Part shown: positions 12,601 to 25,553 of the stretch, in pieces
Layout of the letters: each line of letters opens with the position of its first letter
Numbering within the stretch: position 1 is the first letter of the stretch
Assembly (NCBI RefSeq): GCF_029227915.1
Contig: NC_079881.1
Location: 2,542,001-2,606,000 of the forward strand
From: Hydractinia symbiolongicarpus
Lineage: Eukaryota; Cnidaria; Hydrozoa; Anthoathecata; Hydractiniidae
Length of the DNA: 64,000 nt
Direction: 5' to 3'
Program-made: the position numbers and the translations under genes
The notes under the pieces: model-generated
What the model saw: the letters and a program-made list of their open reading frames with translations, nothing else
The model's database searches: none
What the model was told of the DNA's origin: nothing

Positions 12601-15600
12601 ATCGCTATTTCTTCAGCGCGCGATAACGGCTAGGATTGGTCTCACAGTAAAAAATGACTTTTCTTTTTAAATTTTTAAATGAAGTGCTACCACAGCGCCC
12701 AGTGTAATCGCTGAGTTCCGGCAATCATGTCAAATTAAGAAGAATGCTATTTCTTGTAGTCAAACTGGCTCATTTATCACATTTATAAGGTCAGAGTCCA
12801 AAATCAGTTCAATTAAGTCCCACAGTCAAACGTTTCGCTGTTAAAAACGATGCAACCTAGTAATATCCGAATACTATCGCTAAATACATGTTGGTACGAA
12901 TATGTGACGCAACCGTTGTAACTGAAACGGATTGATACCGGCAAGAAGTCGATGAAATGTAGTTTTTGAGAATGTCTCTATTTCTTCAGCGCGTGCTAAC
13001 GGCCAGTATTAGTCCCACTGTAAAAAAAGACTTATTTATCTAAATTTTTAAATAAAGCACTACCACTGAGCTTAGTGTACTCGCTGAATTCCAGCAATCA
13101 TGTCGAATTAAGAAGAATGTTATTCCTTGGAGCCCAATTGGCTCATTTATCGCATTTACAAGGTCACAGTCCAGAATCAGTTCAATTAATTCCCAGAGTC
13201 AATCGTTTCAATGTTAAAAGCGATACAACTTAGAAATATCGGAAAAAAATCACTATGTTGATACGAGTATGTGACGCAATCCTTCTAACTCAAACGGAAT
13301 GACACCGTTAGAAATTCAATGAAATGTAGTTTTTGAAACTGTCTCTATTTCTTCAGCGCGAACTAACGGCTGGTATTGGTCCCACAGTAAAAAATGACTT
13401 ATTTAACTTAATTTTTAAATAAAACTCTACCACAGCGGCCAGTGCTATCGCTGAGTTCCAGCAATCAAGTCAAATTAGGAAGAATGTTACTTCCTGTAAT
13501 CAAACTGGCTCATTTATCACATTTATAAGGTCAAAGTCCAAAATCAGTTCAATTAAGTCCCACAGTCAAACTTTTCACTGTTAAAAGCGATACAACCTAG
13601 TAATATCCAAATACTATCGCTGAATACATGTGGGGACGGATATTTGGCGCAACCGTCGTAACTCAAAGGTTTGATACCGTTGGAAAGTGAGTGAAATGTA
13701 GTTTTTGAAGCTGTCGCTATTTCTTCAGCGCGCGATAACGGCTGGGATTGGTCCCAAAGTAAAAAATGACTTGTTTAACTTTTTTTAAATAAAACTCTAC
13801 CACAGCGCCCAGTGCGATCGCTGATTTCCAGCAATCAAGTCAAATTAAGAAGAATGTTACTTCTTGTAGTTAAACTGGCTCATTTATCACATTTATAAGG
13901 TCAAAGTCCAAAAATCAGTTCAATTAAGTCCCACAGTCAATCGTTTCACTGTTAAAGGCGATGCAACCTAGTAATATCAGAATACTATCGCTAAATACAT
14001 GTTGGTACGAATATGTGACGTAACCGTTGTAACTCAAACGGATTGATACCGTTAGAAAGTCAATGAGATGTAGTTTTTGAAACTGTCGCTATTTCTTCAG
14101 CGCGCGATAACGGCTAGGATTGGTCCCATAGTAAAAAAAAACTTATTTATCTAAATTTTTAAATAAAGCGCTACCACAGAGCCTAGTGTAATCGCTGAAT
14201 CCAAGCCATCACGTCAAATTAAGAAGAAAGTTATTCCTTGGAGACCAAATGGCTCATCTTTCACATTTATAAGGACATAGTCCAGAGTCAGTTCAATTAA
14301 CTCCCACAGTCAATCGTTTCACTGTTAAAAGCAATACAACTTAGTAAAATTGGAAGAAAATCACTAAATACATGTTGGTACAAATATGTGACGCAACCGT
14401 TGTAACTGAAACGCATTGACACCGTTAGAAAGTCAATGAAATATAGTTTTTGAAACTGTCTCTATTTCTTCAGCGCGAACTAACGGCTGGTATTGGTCCC
14501 ACAGTAAAAAATGACTTATTTAACTTAATTTTTAAATAAAAGTCTACCACAGCGCCCACTGCTATCGCTGAGTTCCAGCAATCATGTCAAATTAAGAAGA
14601 ATGCTATTTCTTGTAGTCAAACTGGCTCATTTATCACATTTATAAGGTCAGAGTCCAAAATCAGTTCAATTAAGTCCCACAGTCAAACGTTTTGCTGTTA
14701 AAAACGATATAACTTAGTAACATCGGAAAGATATCACTAAATACATGTTGGTACGAATATGTGACGCAACCGTTGTAACTGAAACGGATTGATACCGTTA
14801 GAAAGTCAATAAATTGTAATTTTTGAAACTGTCTCTATTTCTTCAGCGCGAACTAACGGCTGGGATTGGTCCCACAGTAAAAAATGAGTTATTTAACTTA
14901 ATTTTTAAATAAAACTCTACCACAGCGCCCAGTGCAATCGCTGAGTTCCAGCAATCATGTCAAATTAAGAAGAATGCTATTTCTTGTAGTCAAACTGGCT
15001 CTGATATCACATTTATAAGGTCAGAGTCCAAAATCAGTTCAATTAAGTCCCAAAGTCAAACGTTTCACTGTTAAAAGCGATGCAACCTAGTAATATCCGA
15101 ATACTATTGCAAAATACATGTGGGGACGAATATGTGACGCAACAGTTGTAACTGAAACGGATTGATACCATTAGAAAGTCAATAAAATGTAGTTTTTGAA
15201 ACTATCGCTATTTCTTCAGCGCGCGATAACGGCTAGGATTGGTCCCACAGTAAAAAATGACTTTTCTTTTTAAATTTTTAAATGAAGTGCTACCACAGCG
15301 CCCAGTGTAATCGCTGAGTTCCGGCAATCATGTCAAATTAAGAAGAATGCTATTTCTTGTAGTCAAACTGGCTCTGATATCACATTTATAAAGTCAAAGT
15401 CCAAAATCAGTTCAATTAAGTCCCACAGTCAAACGTTTCACTGTTAAAGGCGATGCAACCTAGTAACATCCGCATACTATGGCTAAATACATGTTGGTAC
15501 GATTATGTGACGCAACCGTTGTAACTCAAACGGATTGATACCGGCAAGAAGTCGATGAAATGTAGTTTTTGAGAATGTCTCTATTTCTTCAGCGCGTGCT

Positions 15601-18600
15601 AACGGCCAGTATTAGTCCCACAGTAAAAAAAGACTTATTTATCTAAATTTTTAAATAAAGCACTACCACAGAGCCTAGTGTACTCGCTGAATTCCAGCAA
15701 TCATGTCGAATTAAGAAGAATGTTATTCGTTGGAGCCCAATTGGCTCATTTATCGCATTTACAAGGTCACTGTCCAGAATCAGTTCAATTAATTCCCAGA
15801 GTCAATCGTTTCAATGTTAAAAGCGATACAACTTAGAAATATCGGAAAAAAATCACTAAATACATGTTGATACGAGTATATGACGCAATCCTTTTAACTC
15901 AAACGGAATGACACCGTTAGAAAGTCAATGAAATGTAGTTTTTGAAACTGTCTCTATTTCTTCAGCGCGAACTAACGGCTGGTATTGGTCCTACAGTAAA
16001 AAATGACTTATTTAACTTAATTTTTAAATAAAACTCTACCACAGCGCCCAGTGCTATCGCTGAGTTCCAAAAATCAAGTCAAATTAGGAAGAATGTTACT
16101 TCCTGTAATCTAACCGGCTCATTTATCACATTTATAAGGTCAAAGTCCAAAATCAGTTCAATTAAGTCCCACAGTCAAACGTTTCGCTGTTAAAAACGAT
16201 GCAACCTAGTAATATCCGAATACTATCGCTAAATACATGTTGGTACGAATATGTGACGCAGCCGTCGTAACTCAAAGGATTGATACCGTTAGAAAGTCAA
16301 TGAGATGTAGTTTTTGAAACTGTCGCTATTTCTTCAGCGCGCGATAACGGCTAGGATTGGTCCCATAGTAAAAAAAGATTTATTTATCTAAATTTTTAAA
16401 TAAAGCGCTACCACAGAGCCTAGTGTAATCGCTGAATCCAAGCCATCACGTCAAATTAAGAAGGAAGTTATTTCTTGGAGACCAATTGGCTCATCTTTCA
16501 CATTTATAAGGACATAGTCCAGAGTCAGTTCAATTAATTCCCACAGTCAATCGTTTCACTGTTAAAAGCAATACAACTTGATAAAATTGGAAGAAAATCA
16601 CTAAATACATGTTGGTACAAATATGTGACGCAACCGTTGTAACTGAAACGCATTGACACCGTTAGAAAGTCAATGAAATATAGTTTTTGAAACTGTCTCT
16701 ACTTCTTCAGCGCGAACTAACGGCTAGGATTGGTCCCACAGTAAAAACAGACTTATTTATCCTAATTTTTTAACAAAGAGTTACCGCAGTGCCCGCTGTA
16801 ATCGCTGAGTTTCAGCAATCATGTCAAATTAAGAAGGATGTTACTTCTTGTAGTCAAACTGGCTCATTTACCACATCTATATGGTCAAAGTCCAAAATCA
16901 GTTCAATTTAGTCCCACAGTCAAACGTTTCACTGATAAAAGCGATGCAACCTAGTAATATCCGAATACTATTGCAAAATACATGTGGGGAAGAATATGTG
17001 ACGCAACAGTTGTAACTGAAACGGATTGATACCATTAAAAAGTCAATAAAATGTAGTTTTTGAAACTGTCGCTATTTCTTCAGGCGGCGATAACGGTTAG
17101 GATTGGTCCCACAGTAAAAAATGACTTTTTTAATTAAATTTTTAATAAAGCGCTGCCACAGCGCCCAGTGTAATCGCTAAGTTCCAGCAATCATGTCAAG
17201 TTAAGAAGAATGTTATTTCTCGTAGTTAAAATGGCTCATTTATCACATTTATAAGGTCAAAGTCCAAAATCAGTTCAATTAAGTCCCACAGTCAAACGTT
17301 TCACTGATAAAAGCGATGCAACCTAGTAATATCCGAATACTATTGCAAAATACATGTGGGGACGAATATGTGACGCAACAGTTGTAACTCAAACGGATTG
17401 ACACCGTTAAAAATTCAATAAATTGTAATTTTTGAAACTGTCTCTATTTCTTCAGCGTGAACTAACGGCTGGGATTGGTCCCACAGTAAAAAATGAGTTA
17501 TTTAACTTAATTTTTAAATAAAACTCTACCACAGCGCCCAGTGCAATCGCTGAGTTCCAGCAATCATGTCAAATTAAGAACAATGCTATTTCTTGTAGTC
17601 AAACTGGCTCTGATATCACATTTATAAAGTCAAAGTCCAAAATCAGTTCAATTATGTCCCACAGTCAAACGTTTCACTGTTAAAAGCGATGCAACCTAGT
17701 AATATCCGAATATTATTGCTGAATACATGTGGGGACGAATATGTGACGCAACAGTTGTAACTGAAACGGATTGATGCCATTAGAAAGTCAATAAAATGTA
17801 GTTTTTGAAACTATCGCTATTTCTTCATCGCGCGATAACGGCTAGGATTGGTCCCACAGTAAAAAATGACTTTTCTTTTTAAATTTTTAAATGAAGTGCT
17901 ACCACAGCGCCCAGTGTAATCGCTGAGTTCCGGCAATCATGTCAAATTAAGAAGAATGCTATTTCTTGTAGTCAAACTGGCTCATTTATCACATTTATAA
18001 GGTCAGAGTCCAAAATCAGTTCAATTAAGTCCCACAGTCAAACGTTTCGCTGTTAAAAACGATGCAACCTAGTAATATCCGAATACTATCGCTAAATACA
18101 TGTTGGTACGAATATGTGACGCAACCGTTGTAACTCAAACGGATTGATACCGGCAAGAGTTCGGAGAAATGTAGTTTTTGAGAATGTCTCTATTTCTTCA
18201 GCGCGTGCTAACGGCCAGTATTAGTCCCACAGTAAAAAAAGACTTATTTATCTAAATTTTTAAATAAAGCACTACCACAGAGCCTAGTGTACTCGCTGAA
18301 TTCCAGCAATCATGTCGAATTAAGAAGAATGTTATTCCTTGGAGCCCAATTGGCTCATTTATCGAATTTACAAGGTAACAGTCCAGAATCAGTTCAATTA
18401 ATTCCCAGAGTCAATCGTTTCAATGTTAAAAGCGATACAACTTAGAAATATCGGAAAAAAATCACTAAGTACATGTTGATACGAGTATGTGACGCAATCC
18501 TTCTAACTCAAACGGAATGACACCGTTAGAAATTCAATGAAATGTAGTTTTTGAAACTGTCTCTATTTCTTCAGCGCGAACTAACGGCTGGTATTGGTCC

Positions 18601-21600
18601 CACAGTAAAAAATGACTTATTTAACTTAATTTTTAAATAAAACTCTACCACAGCGGCCAGTGCTATCGCTGAGTTCCAGCAATCAAGTCAAATTAGGAAG
18701 AATGTTACTTCCTGTAATCAAACTGGCTCATTTATCACATTTATAAGGTCAAAGTCCAAAATCAGTTCAATTAAGTCCCACAGTCAAACTTTTCACTGTT
18801 AAAAGCGATACAACCTAGTAATATCCAAATACTATCGCTGAATACATGTGGGGACGGATATTTGGCGCAACCGTCGTAACTCAAAGGTTTGATACCGTTG
18901 GAAAGTGAGTGAAATGTAGTTTTTGAAGCTGTCGCTATTTCTTCAGCGCGCGATAACGGCTGGGATTGGTCCCAAAGTAAAAAATGACTTGTTTAACTTT
19001 TTTTAAATAAAACTCTACCACAGCGCCCAGTGCGATCGCTGATTTCCAGCAATCAAGTCAAATTAAGAAGAATGTTACTTCTTGTAGTTAAACTGGCTCA
19101 TTTATCACATTTATAAGGTCAAAGTCCAAAAATCAGTTCAATTAAGTCCCACAGTCAATCGTTTCACTGTTAAAGGCGATGCAACCTAGTAATATCAGAA
19201 TACTATCGCTAAATACATGTTGGTACGAATATGTGACGTAACCGTTGTAACTCAAACGGATTGATACCGTTAGAAAGTCAATGATATGTAGTTTTTGAAA
19301 CTGTCGCTATTTCTTCAGCGCGCGATAACGGCTAGGATTGGTCCCATAGTAAAAAAAAACTTATTTATCTAAATTTTTAAATAAAGCGCTACCACAGAGC
19401 CTAGTGTAATCGCTGAATCCAAGCCATCACGTCAAATTAAGAAGAAAGTTATTCCTTGGAGACCAAATGGCTCATCTTTCACATTTATAAGGACATAGTC
19501 CAGAGTCAGTTCAATTAACTCCCACAGTCAATCGTTTCACTGTTAAAAGCAATACAACTTAGTAAAATTGGAAGAAAATCACTAAATACATGTTGGTACA
19601 AATATGTGACGCAACCGTTGTAACTGAAACGCATTGACACCGTTAGAAAGTCAATGAAATATAGTTTTTGAAACTGTCTCTATTTCTTCAGCGCGAACTA
19701 ACGGCTGGTATTGGTCCCACAGTAAAAAATGACTTATTTAACTTAATTTTTAAATAAAAGTCTACCACAGCGCCCACTGCTATCGCTGAGTTCCAGCAAT
19801 CATGTCAAATTAAGAAGAATGCTATTTCTTGTAGTCAAACTGGCTCATTTATCACATTTATAAGGTCAGAGTCCAAAATCAGTTCAATTAAGTCCCACAG
19901 TCAAACGTTTTGCTGTTAAAAACGATATAACTTAGTAACATCGGAAAGATATCACTAAATACATGTTGGTACGAATATGTGACGCAACCGTTGTAACTGA
20001 AACGGATTGATACCGTTAGAAAGTCAATAAATTGTAATTTTTGAAACTGTCTCTATTTCTTCAGCGCGAACTAACGGCTGGGATTGGTCCCACAGTAAAA
20101 AATGAGTTATTTAACTTAATTTTTAAATAAAACTCTACCACAGCGCCCAGTGCAATCGCTGAGTTCCAGCAATCATGTCAAATTAAGAAGAATGCTATTT
20201 CTTGTAGTCAAACTGGCTCTGATATCACATTTATAAGGTCAGAGTCCAAAATCAGTTCAATTAAGTCCCAAAGTCAAACGTTTCACTGTTAAAAGCGATA
20301 CAACCTAGTAATATCCGAATACTATTGCAAAATACATGTGGGGACGAATATGTGACGCAACAGTTGTAACTGAAACGGATTGATACCATTAGAAAGTCAA
20401 TAAAATGTAGTTTTTGAAACTATCGCTATTTCTTCAGCGCGCGATAACGGCTAGGATTGGTCCCACAGTAAAAAATGACTTTTCTTTTTAAATTTTTAAA
20501 TGAAGTGCTACCACAGCGCCCAGTGTAATCGCTGAGTTCCGGCAATCATGTCAAATTAAGAAGAATGCTATTTCTTGTAGTCAAACTGGCTCTGATATCA
20601 CATTTATAAAGTCAAAGTCCAAAATCAGTTCAATTAAGTCCCACAGTCAAACGTTTCACTGTTAAAGGCGATGCAACCTAGTAACATCCGCATACTATGG
20701 CTAAATACATGTTGGTACGATTATGTGACGCAACCGTTGTAACTCAAACGGATTGATACCGGCAAGAAGTCGATGAAATGTAGTTTTTGAGAATGTCTCT
20801 ATTTCTTCAGCGCGTGCTAACGGCCAGTATTAGTCCCACAGTAAAAAAAGACTTATTTATCTAAATTTTTAAATAAAGCACTACCACAGAGCCTAGTGTA
20901 CTCGCTGAATTCCAGCAATCATGTCGAATTAAGAAGAATGTTATTCGTTGGAGCCCAATTGGCTCATTTATCGCATTTACAAGGTCACTGTCCAGAATCA
21001 GTTCAATTAATTCCCAGAGTCAATCGTTTCAATGTTAAAAGCGATACAACTTAGAAATATCGGAAAAAAATCACTAAATACATGTTGATACGAGTATATG
21101 ACGCAATCCTTTTAACTCAAACGGAATGACACCGTTAGAAAGTCAATGAAATGTAGTTTTTGAAACTGTCTCTATTTCTTCAGCGCGAACTAACGGCTGG
21201 TATTGGTCCCACAGTAAAAAATGACTTATTTAACTTAATTTTTAAATAAAACTCTACCACAGCGCCCAGTGCTATCGCTGAGTTCCAAAAATCAAGTCAA
21301 ATTAGGAAGAATGTTACTTCCTGTAATCTAACCGGCTCATTTATCACATTTATAAGGTCAAAGTCCAAAATCAGTTCAATTAAGTCCCACAGTCAAACGT
21401 TTCGCTGTTAAAAACGATGCAACCTAGTAATATCCGAATACTATCGCTAAATACATGTTGGTACGAATATGTGACGCAGCCGTCGTAACTCAAAGGATTG
21501 ATACCGTTAGAAAGTCAATGAGATGTAGTTTTTGAAACTGTCGCTATTTCTTCAGCGCGCGATAACGGCTAGGATTGGTCCCATAGTAAAAAAAGATTTA

Positions 21601-23764
21601 TTTATCTAAATTTTTAAATAAAGCGCTACCACAGAGCCTAGTGTAATCGCTGAATCCAAGCCATCACGTCAAATTAAGAAGGAAGTTATTTCTTGGAGAC
21701 CAATTGGCTCATCTTTCACATTTATAAGGACATAGTCCAGAGTCAGTTCAATTAATTCCCACAGTCAATCGTTTCACTGTTAAAAGCAATACAACTTGAT
21801 AAAATTGGAAGAAAATCACTAAATACATGTTGGTACAAATATGTGACGCAACCGTTGTAACTGAAACGCATTGACACCGTTAGAAAGTCAATGAAATATA
21901 GTTTTTGAAACTGTCTCTACTTCTTCAGCGCGAACTAACGGCTAGGATTGGTCCCACAGTAAAAACAGACTTATTTATCCTAATTTTTTAACAAAGAGTT
22001 ACCGCAGTGCCCGCTGTAATCGCTGAGTTTCAGCAATCATGTCAAATTAAGAAGGATGTTACTTCTTGTAGTCAAACTGGCTCATTTACCACATCTATAT
22101 GGTCAAAGTCCAAAATCAGTTCAATTTAGTCCCACAGTCAAACGTTTCACTGATAAAAGCGATGCAACCTAGTAATATCCGAATACTATTGCAAAATACA
22201 TGTGGGGAAGAATATGTGACGCAACAGTTGTAACTGAAACGGATTGATACCATTAAAAAGTCAATAAAATGTAGTTTTTGAAACTGTCGCTATTTCTTCA
22301 GGCGGCGATAACGGTTAGGATTGGTCCCACAGTAAAAAATGACTTTTTTAATTAAATTTTTAATAAAGCGCTGCCACAGCGCCCAGTGTAATCGCTAAGT
22401 TCCAGCAATCATGTCAAGTTAAGAAGAATGTTATTTCTCGTAGTTAAAATGGCTCATTTATCACATTTATAAGGTCAAAGTCCAAAATCAGTTCAATTAA
22501 GTCCCACAGTCAAACGTTTCACTGATAAAAGCGATGCAACCTAGTAATATCCGAATACTATTGCAAAATACATGTGGGGACGAATATGTGACGCAACAGT
22601 TGTAACTCAAACGGATTGACACCGTTAAAAATTCAATAAATTGTAATTTTTGAAACTGTCTCTATTTCTTCAGCGTGAACTAACGGCTGGGATTGGTCCC
22701 ACAGTAAAAAATGAGTTATTTAACTTAATTTTTAAATAAAACTCTACCACAGCGCCCAGTGCAATCGCTGAGTTCCAGCAATCATGTCAAATTAAGAACA
22801 ATGCTATTTCTTGTAGTCAAACTGGCTCTGATATCACATTTATAAAGTCAAAGTCCAAAATCAGTTCAATTATGTCCCACAGTCAAACGTTTCACTGTTA
22901 AAAGCGATGCAACCTAGTAATATCCGAATATTATTGCTGAATACATGTGGGGACGAATATGTGACGCAACAGTTGTAACTGAAACGGATTGATGCCATTA
23001 GAAAGTCAATAAAATGTAGTTTTTGAAACTATCGCTATTTCTTCATCGCGCGATAACGGCTAGGATTGGTCCCACAGTAAAAAATGACTTTTCTTTTTAA
23101 ATTTTTAAATGAAGTGCTACCACAGCGCCCAGTGTAATCGCTGAGTTCCGGCAATCATGTCAAATTAAGAAGAATGCTATTTCTTGTAGTCAAACTGGCT
23201 CATTTATCACATTTATAAGGTCAGAGTCCAAAATCAGTTCAATTAAGTCCCACAGTCAAACGTTTCGCTGTTAAAAACGATGCACCCTAGTAATATCCGA
23301 ATACTATCGCTAAATACATGTTGGTACGAATATGTGACGCAACCGTTGTAACTCAAACGGATTGATACCGGCAAGAGTTCGGAGAAATGTAGTTTTTGAG
23401 AATGTCTCTATTTCTTCAGCGCGTGCTAACGGCCAGTATTAGTCCCACAGTAAAAAAAGACTTATTTATCTAAATTTTTAAATAAAGCACTACCACAGAG
23501 CCTAGTGTACTCGCTGAATTCCAGCAATCATGTCGAATTAAGAAGAATGTTATTCCTTGGAGCCCAATTGGCTCATTTATCGAATTTACAAGGTAACAGT
23601 CCAGAATCAGTTCAATTAATTCCCAGAGTCAATCGTTTCAATGTTAAAAGCGATACAACTTAGAAATATCGGAAAAAAATCACTAAGTACATGTTGATAC
23701 GAGTATGTGACGCAATCCTTCTAACTCAAACGGAATGACACCGTTAGAAAGTCAATGAAATGTA
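12600..23764 (+). repeat. Higher-order repeat, 5,218-bp fourteen-monomer unit (~2.1 copies)
   Basis: Diagnostic variants recur at exactly 5,218 bp: CCCACAG after CTGGTATTGG at 13381 and 18599, and the private variant ATCGAATTTACAAGGTAAC at 18361 and 23579. The order of about fourteen distinguishable monomers is the same in both copies, with only scattered substitutions. The third copy is cut by the transposon at 23764. Neither complete copy contains a transposon at the equivalent place, so the transposon arrived after this duplication. Confidence 0.88.
23762..23764. repeat. Target-site duplication (GTA), left
   Basis: GTA directly precedes the transposon's left end. Uninterrupted monomers read GAAATGTAGTTTTTGAAACT. 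Here the satellite runs up to GAAATGTA, the transposon follows, and satellite resumes as GTAGTTTTTG, so GTA is present on both sides. Confidence 0.93.
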
Positions 23765-23777
23765 CACTGCACGAAAA
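23765..23777 (+). repeat. Left terminal inverted repeat
   Basis: CACTGCACGAAAA matches the complement of the right end perfectly over 13 bp. Weaker similarity continues inward (AGTAATATAATC against AAGGAATAATCG). Confidence 0.93.
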
Positions 23778-23962
23778 GTAATATAATCTTAAAATCGGGA
23801 GAAAGATTTTTCTGTATAATCTTTTACGGATTCAGGTTTATATCATGTTTGATATTATCTAAGAAATTCGCAGATTATACGAAATGGTCTGCTATAATCA
23901 CGCAACAGATTAATTTATATTTCATGCGATTATATCGATTATATGAAATACTGTATAATCTA
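23778..23962. repeat. Left subterminal repeat cluster (TATAATC motif)
   Basis: Seven perfect copies of TATAATC or its complement GATTATA lie in under 200 bp: 23782-23788, 23815-23821, 23873-23879, 23893-23899, 23928-23934, 23937-23943 and 23954-23960. Four are forward and three reverse. Clustered subterminal motifs bound by an element-encoded protein are a known property of plant CACTA elements; binding here is inference. Confidence 0.85.
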
Positions 23963-24488
23963 CAATAAAAAACAAATTATTTCGAACCCCCATAAAACAT
24001 CCAGATTGAAGTGTATGCTACCGATTTTTAACAGGCGGTTGAACTGCTAAACCTTTCTGTAAGCAGTACTCACATATCCGCCACGTAATTACTGTCGCTT
24101 AGAGCTGGGCTATCCACCCTGTGATGTCACGCAAAGAGTTTCTCGAGCGAGGTAAATTCAGAATACAGTTCCTTGACTTGCATGGCTTATAAGAACTACG
24201 AAGGACTTTGGGATCCGCCTTTTTGAAAAGGTTTCCTCATATGATACGCCCTATTTTTACTCACTCATTCATTGAAAAAAGTAGTAGGATGTTTAGTGTA
24301 TTATTTTTTCGCAAACTTAGTGAGTCGTATTTACAACTTTATACTTTATGTATAGTTTTACTAAAGATAACTAAGATAACTTTACTAAAAAAAGATAACA
24401 GACAAATTGCCCGACACAGAATCTATGAATAAAGAAATTTCTATTCTACACACCTGTGTTATAAAATTACCGAAAGAGTTTATTGTAC
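23963..24488. other. Transposon left-arm sequence, no gene recognised
   Basis: Non-satellite sequence inside the element. It contains an imperfect hairpin at 24034-24082: GGCGG pairs with CCGCC and ACTGCT (24043-24048) with AGCAGT (24062-24067). An open frame at 24208-24432 starts at TTG, matches no family I know and looks fortuitous. No transposase exon was recognised on either strand. Confidence 0.55.
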
Positions 24489-24550
24489 GGGCGCTTATTA
24501 AAATTTCGAACTATTACCCTGGGCGCTTATTCTGTCACTGGGCGCTTATT
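24489..24550 (+). repeat. Three copies of GGGCGCTTATT
   Basis: GGGCGCTTATT occurs at 24489-24499, 24521-24531 and 24540-24550, with a fourth copy at 24866-24876. The shared word CTGGGCGC also occurs in each unit of the neighbouring ~145-bp tandem array. Confidence 0.7.
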
Positions 24551-24589
24551 ATCTAATGGAAGTTCAAAATAATTCAGAAATCGTACAAA

Positions 24590-25490
24590 GAATTCAGTGC
24601 TAGACTCATACACAAAGCGTACAGTCTATCCGTTAGCTCTTTCCACGAGAAGCGTCAAGCTAGACTTGGCGCACCTCAAACTTTACAGGATAGCGCAATT
24701 GTTTAAAGGCTCATCTTAATTCAAATTTAAAAGATTTCGATGCTAGACTCGTACACAAAAGCGTACAGTCTATCCGCTAGCTCTTTTCACAAAAAGCGTC
24801 AAGCTAGACTGGACGCATCTCAATCTTTACAGTATTAGCGAAATTGTTAAAAGCTAAGCACCCCTGGGCGCTTATTATAAACTTTTTATCAAAGGTCGGG
24901 AGCTTTTTCAAGTGATGGGCGCTGAATCCGTAATGCAGTGCGTCAAGCTAGACTGGGCGCACCTCAAGCTTTACAGTATTGAAGAAAAAGTTTTAAAGAT
25001 TCCCCTAAAATTCAAAGTTGAAAAGAATTCAGTGCTAGACTCGTACACGAAGCGTACAGTCTATCCGCTAGCTCTTTCCACGAAAAGCGTCAAGCTAGAC
25101 TGGGCGCACCTCAAACTTTACAGTATCGGAGAAAAAGTTAAAAGATTCCCCAAAATTCAAGGTTGAAAAGAATTCAGTGCTAGACTCGTACACTAAAGCG
25201 TAGTCTATCCGCTAGCTCTTTCCACGAAAAGCGTCAAGCTAGACTGGGCGCACCTTAAACTTTACAGTATCGGAGAAAAAGTTAAAAGATTCCCCTAAAA
25301 TTCAAAGTTGAAAAGAATTCAGTGCTAGACTCGTACACGAAGCGTACAGTCTATCCGCTAGCTCTTTCCACGAAAAGCGTCAAGCTAGACTGGGCGCACC
25401 TCAAACTTTACAGTATCGGAGAAAAAGTTAAAAGATTCCCCTAAAATTCAAAGTTGAAAAGAATTCAGTGCTAGGCTCGTACACGAAAAC
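24590..25490 (+). repeat. ~145-bp tandem repeat array with internal hairpins
   Basis: Units begin GAATTCAGTGCTAGACTCGT. Starts are at 24590, about 24733 (degenerate), about 24880 (very degenerate), 25025, 25170, 25315 and 25461 (last one partial), a period of 145-146 bp. Each good unit has a hairpin, for example TAGACTCGTAC (25326-25336) pairing with GTACAGTCTA (25344-25353) around a 7-nt loop. Units at 25079, 25223 and 25369 also contain CACGAAAAG, which is part of the transposon terminal repeat. An 84-codon open frame across two units is a by-product of the repeat. Confidence 0.88.
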
Positions 25491-25553
25491 TTCTCGATAG
25501 CGAAATAACACTTCAAATAGTCTCCATGTGATTGTAAGAAATAATCAAATTGG

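Larger units (their letters stand above)
1..23764 (+). repeat. Satellite array, left block (~372-bp monomer)
   Basis: Head-to-tail tandem repeats, all in one orientation. The anchor word GGTCCCACAGTAAAAAA recurs with spacings of 370-373 bp (for example its CCC at 362, 733, 1105, 1475, 1846 and 2216). Each monomer carries recognisable segments in order: the anchor, an AT-rich stretch around TTTTTAAATAAA, CCACAGCGCCCAGTG, TCGCTGAGTTCCAGCAATCA, AAGAAGAATGTTACTTCTT, CCAAAATCAGTTCAATTAAG, AAATACATGT, GTGACGCAACCGTTGTAACT and GAAATGTAGTTTTTGAAACT. Several monomer subfamilies exist, for example TACATGTGGGGACGAATATTTGG against TACATGTTGGTACGAATATGTG. No long reading frame, RNA gene or transposase is seen in it. 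Size, homogeneity and higher-order structure suggest centromeric or heterochromatic satellite, which is inference. Confidence 0.97.

Noticed and set aside
24208-24432. 74-codon plus-strand frame in the transposon left arm
   Set aside because: Starts at TTG, has no recognisable domain, and no splice or neighbour context supports it.
24912-25166. 84-codon frame with an internal repeated VKLDWAHLKLYSI segment
   Set aside because: It simply translates the ~145-bp tandem repeat; the usual period is not a multiple of three, so the frame is not kept across units.
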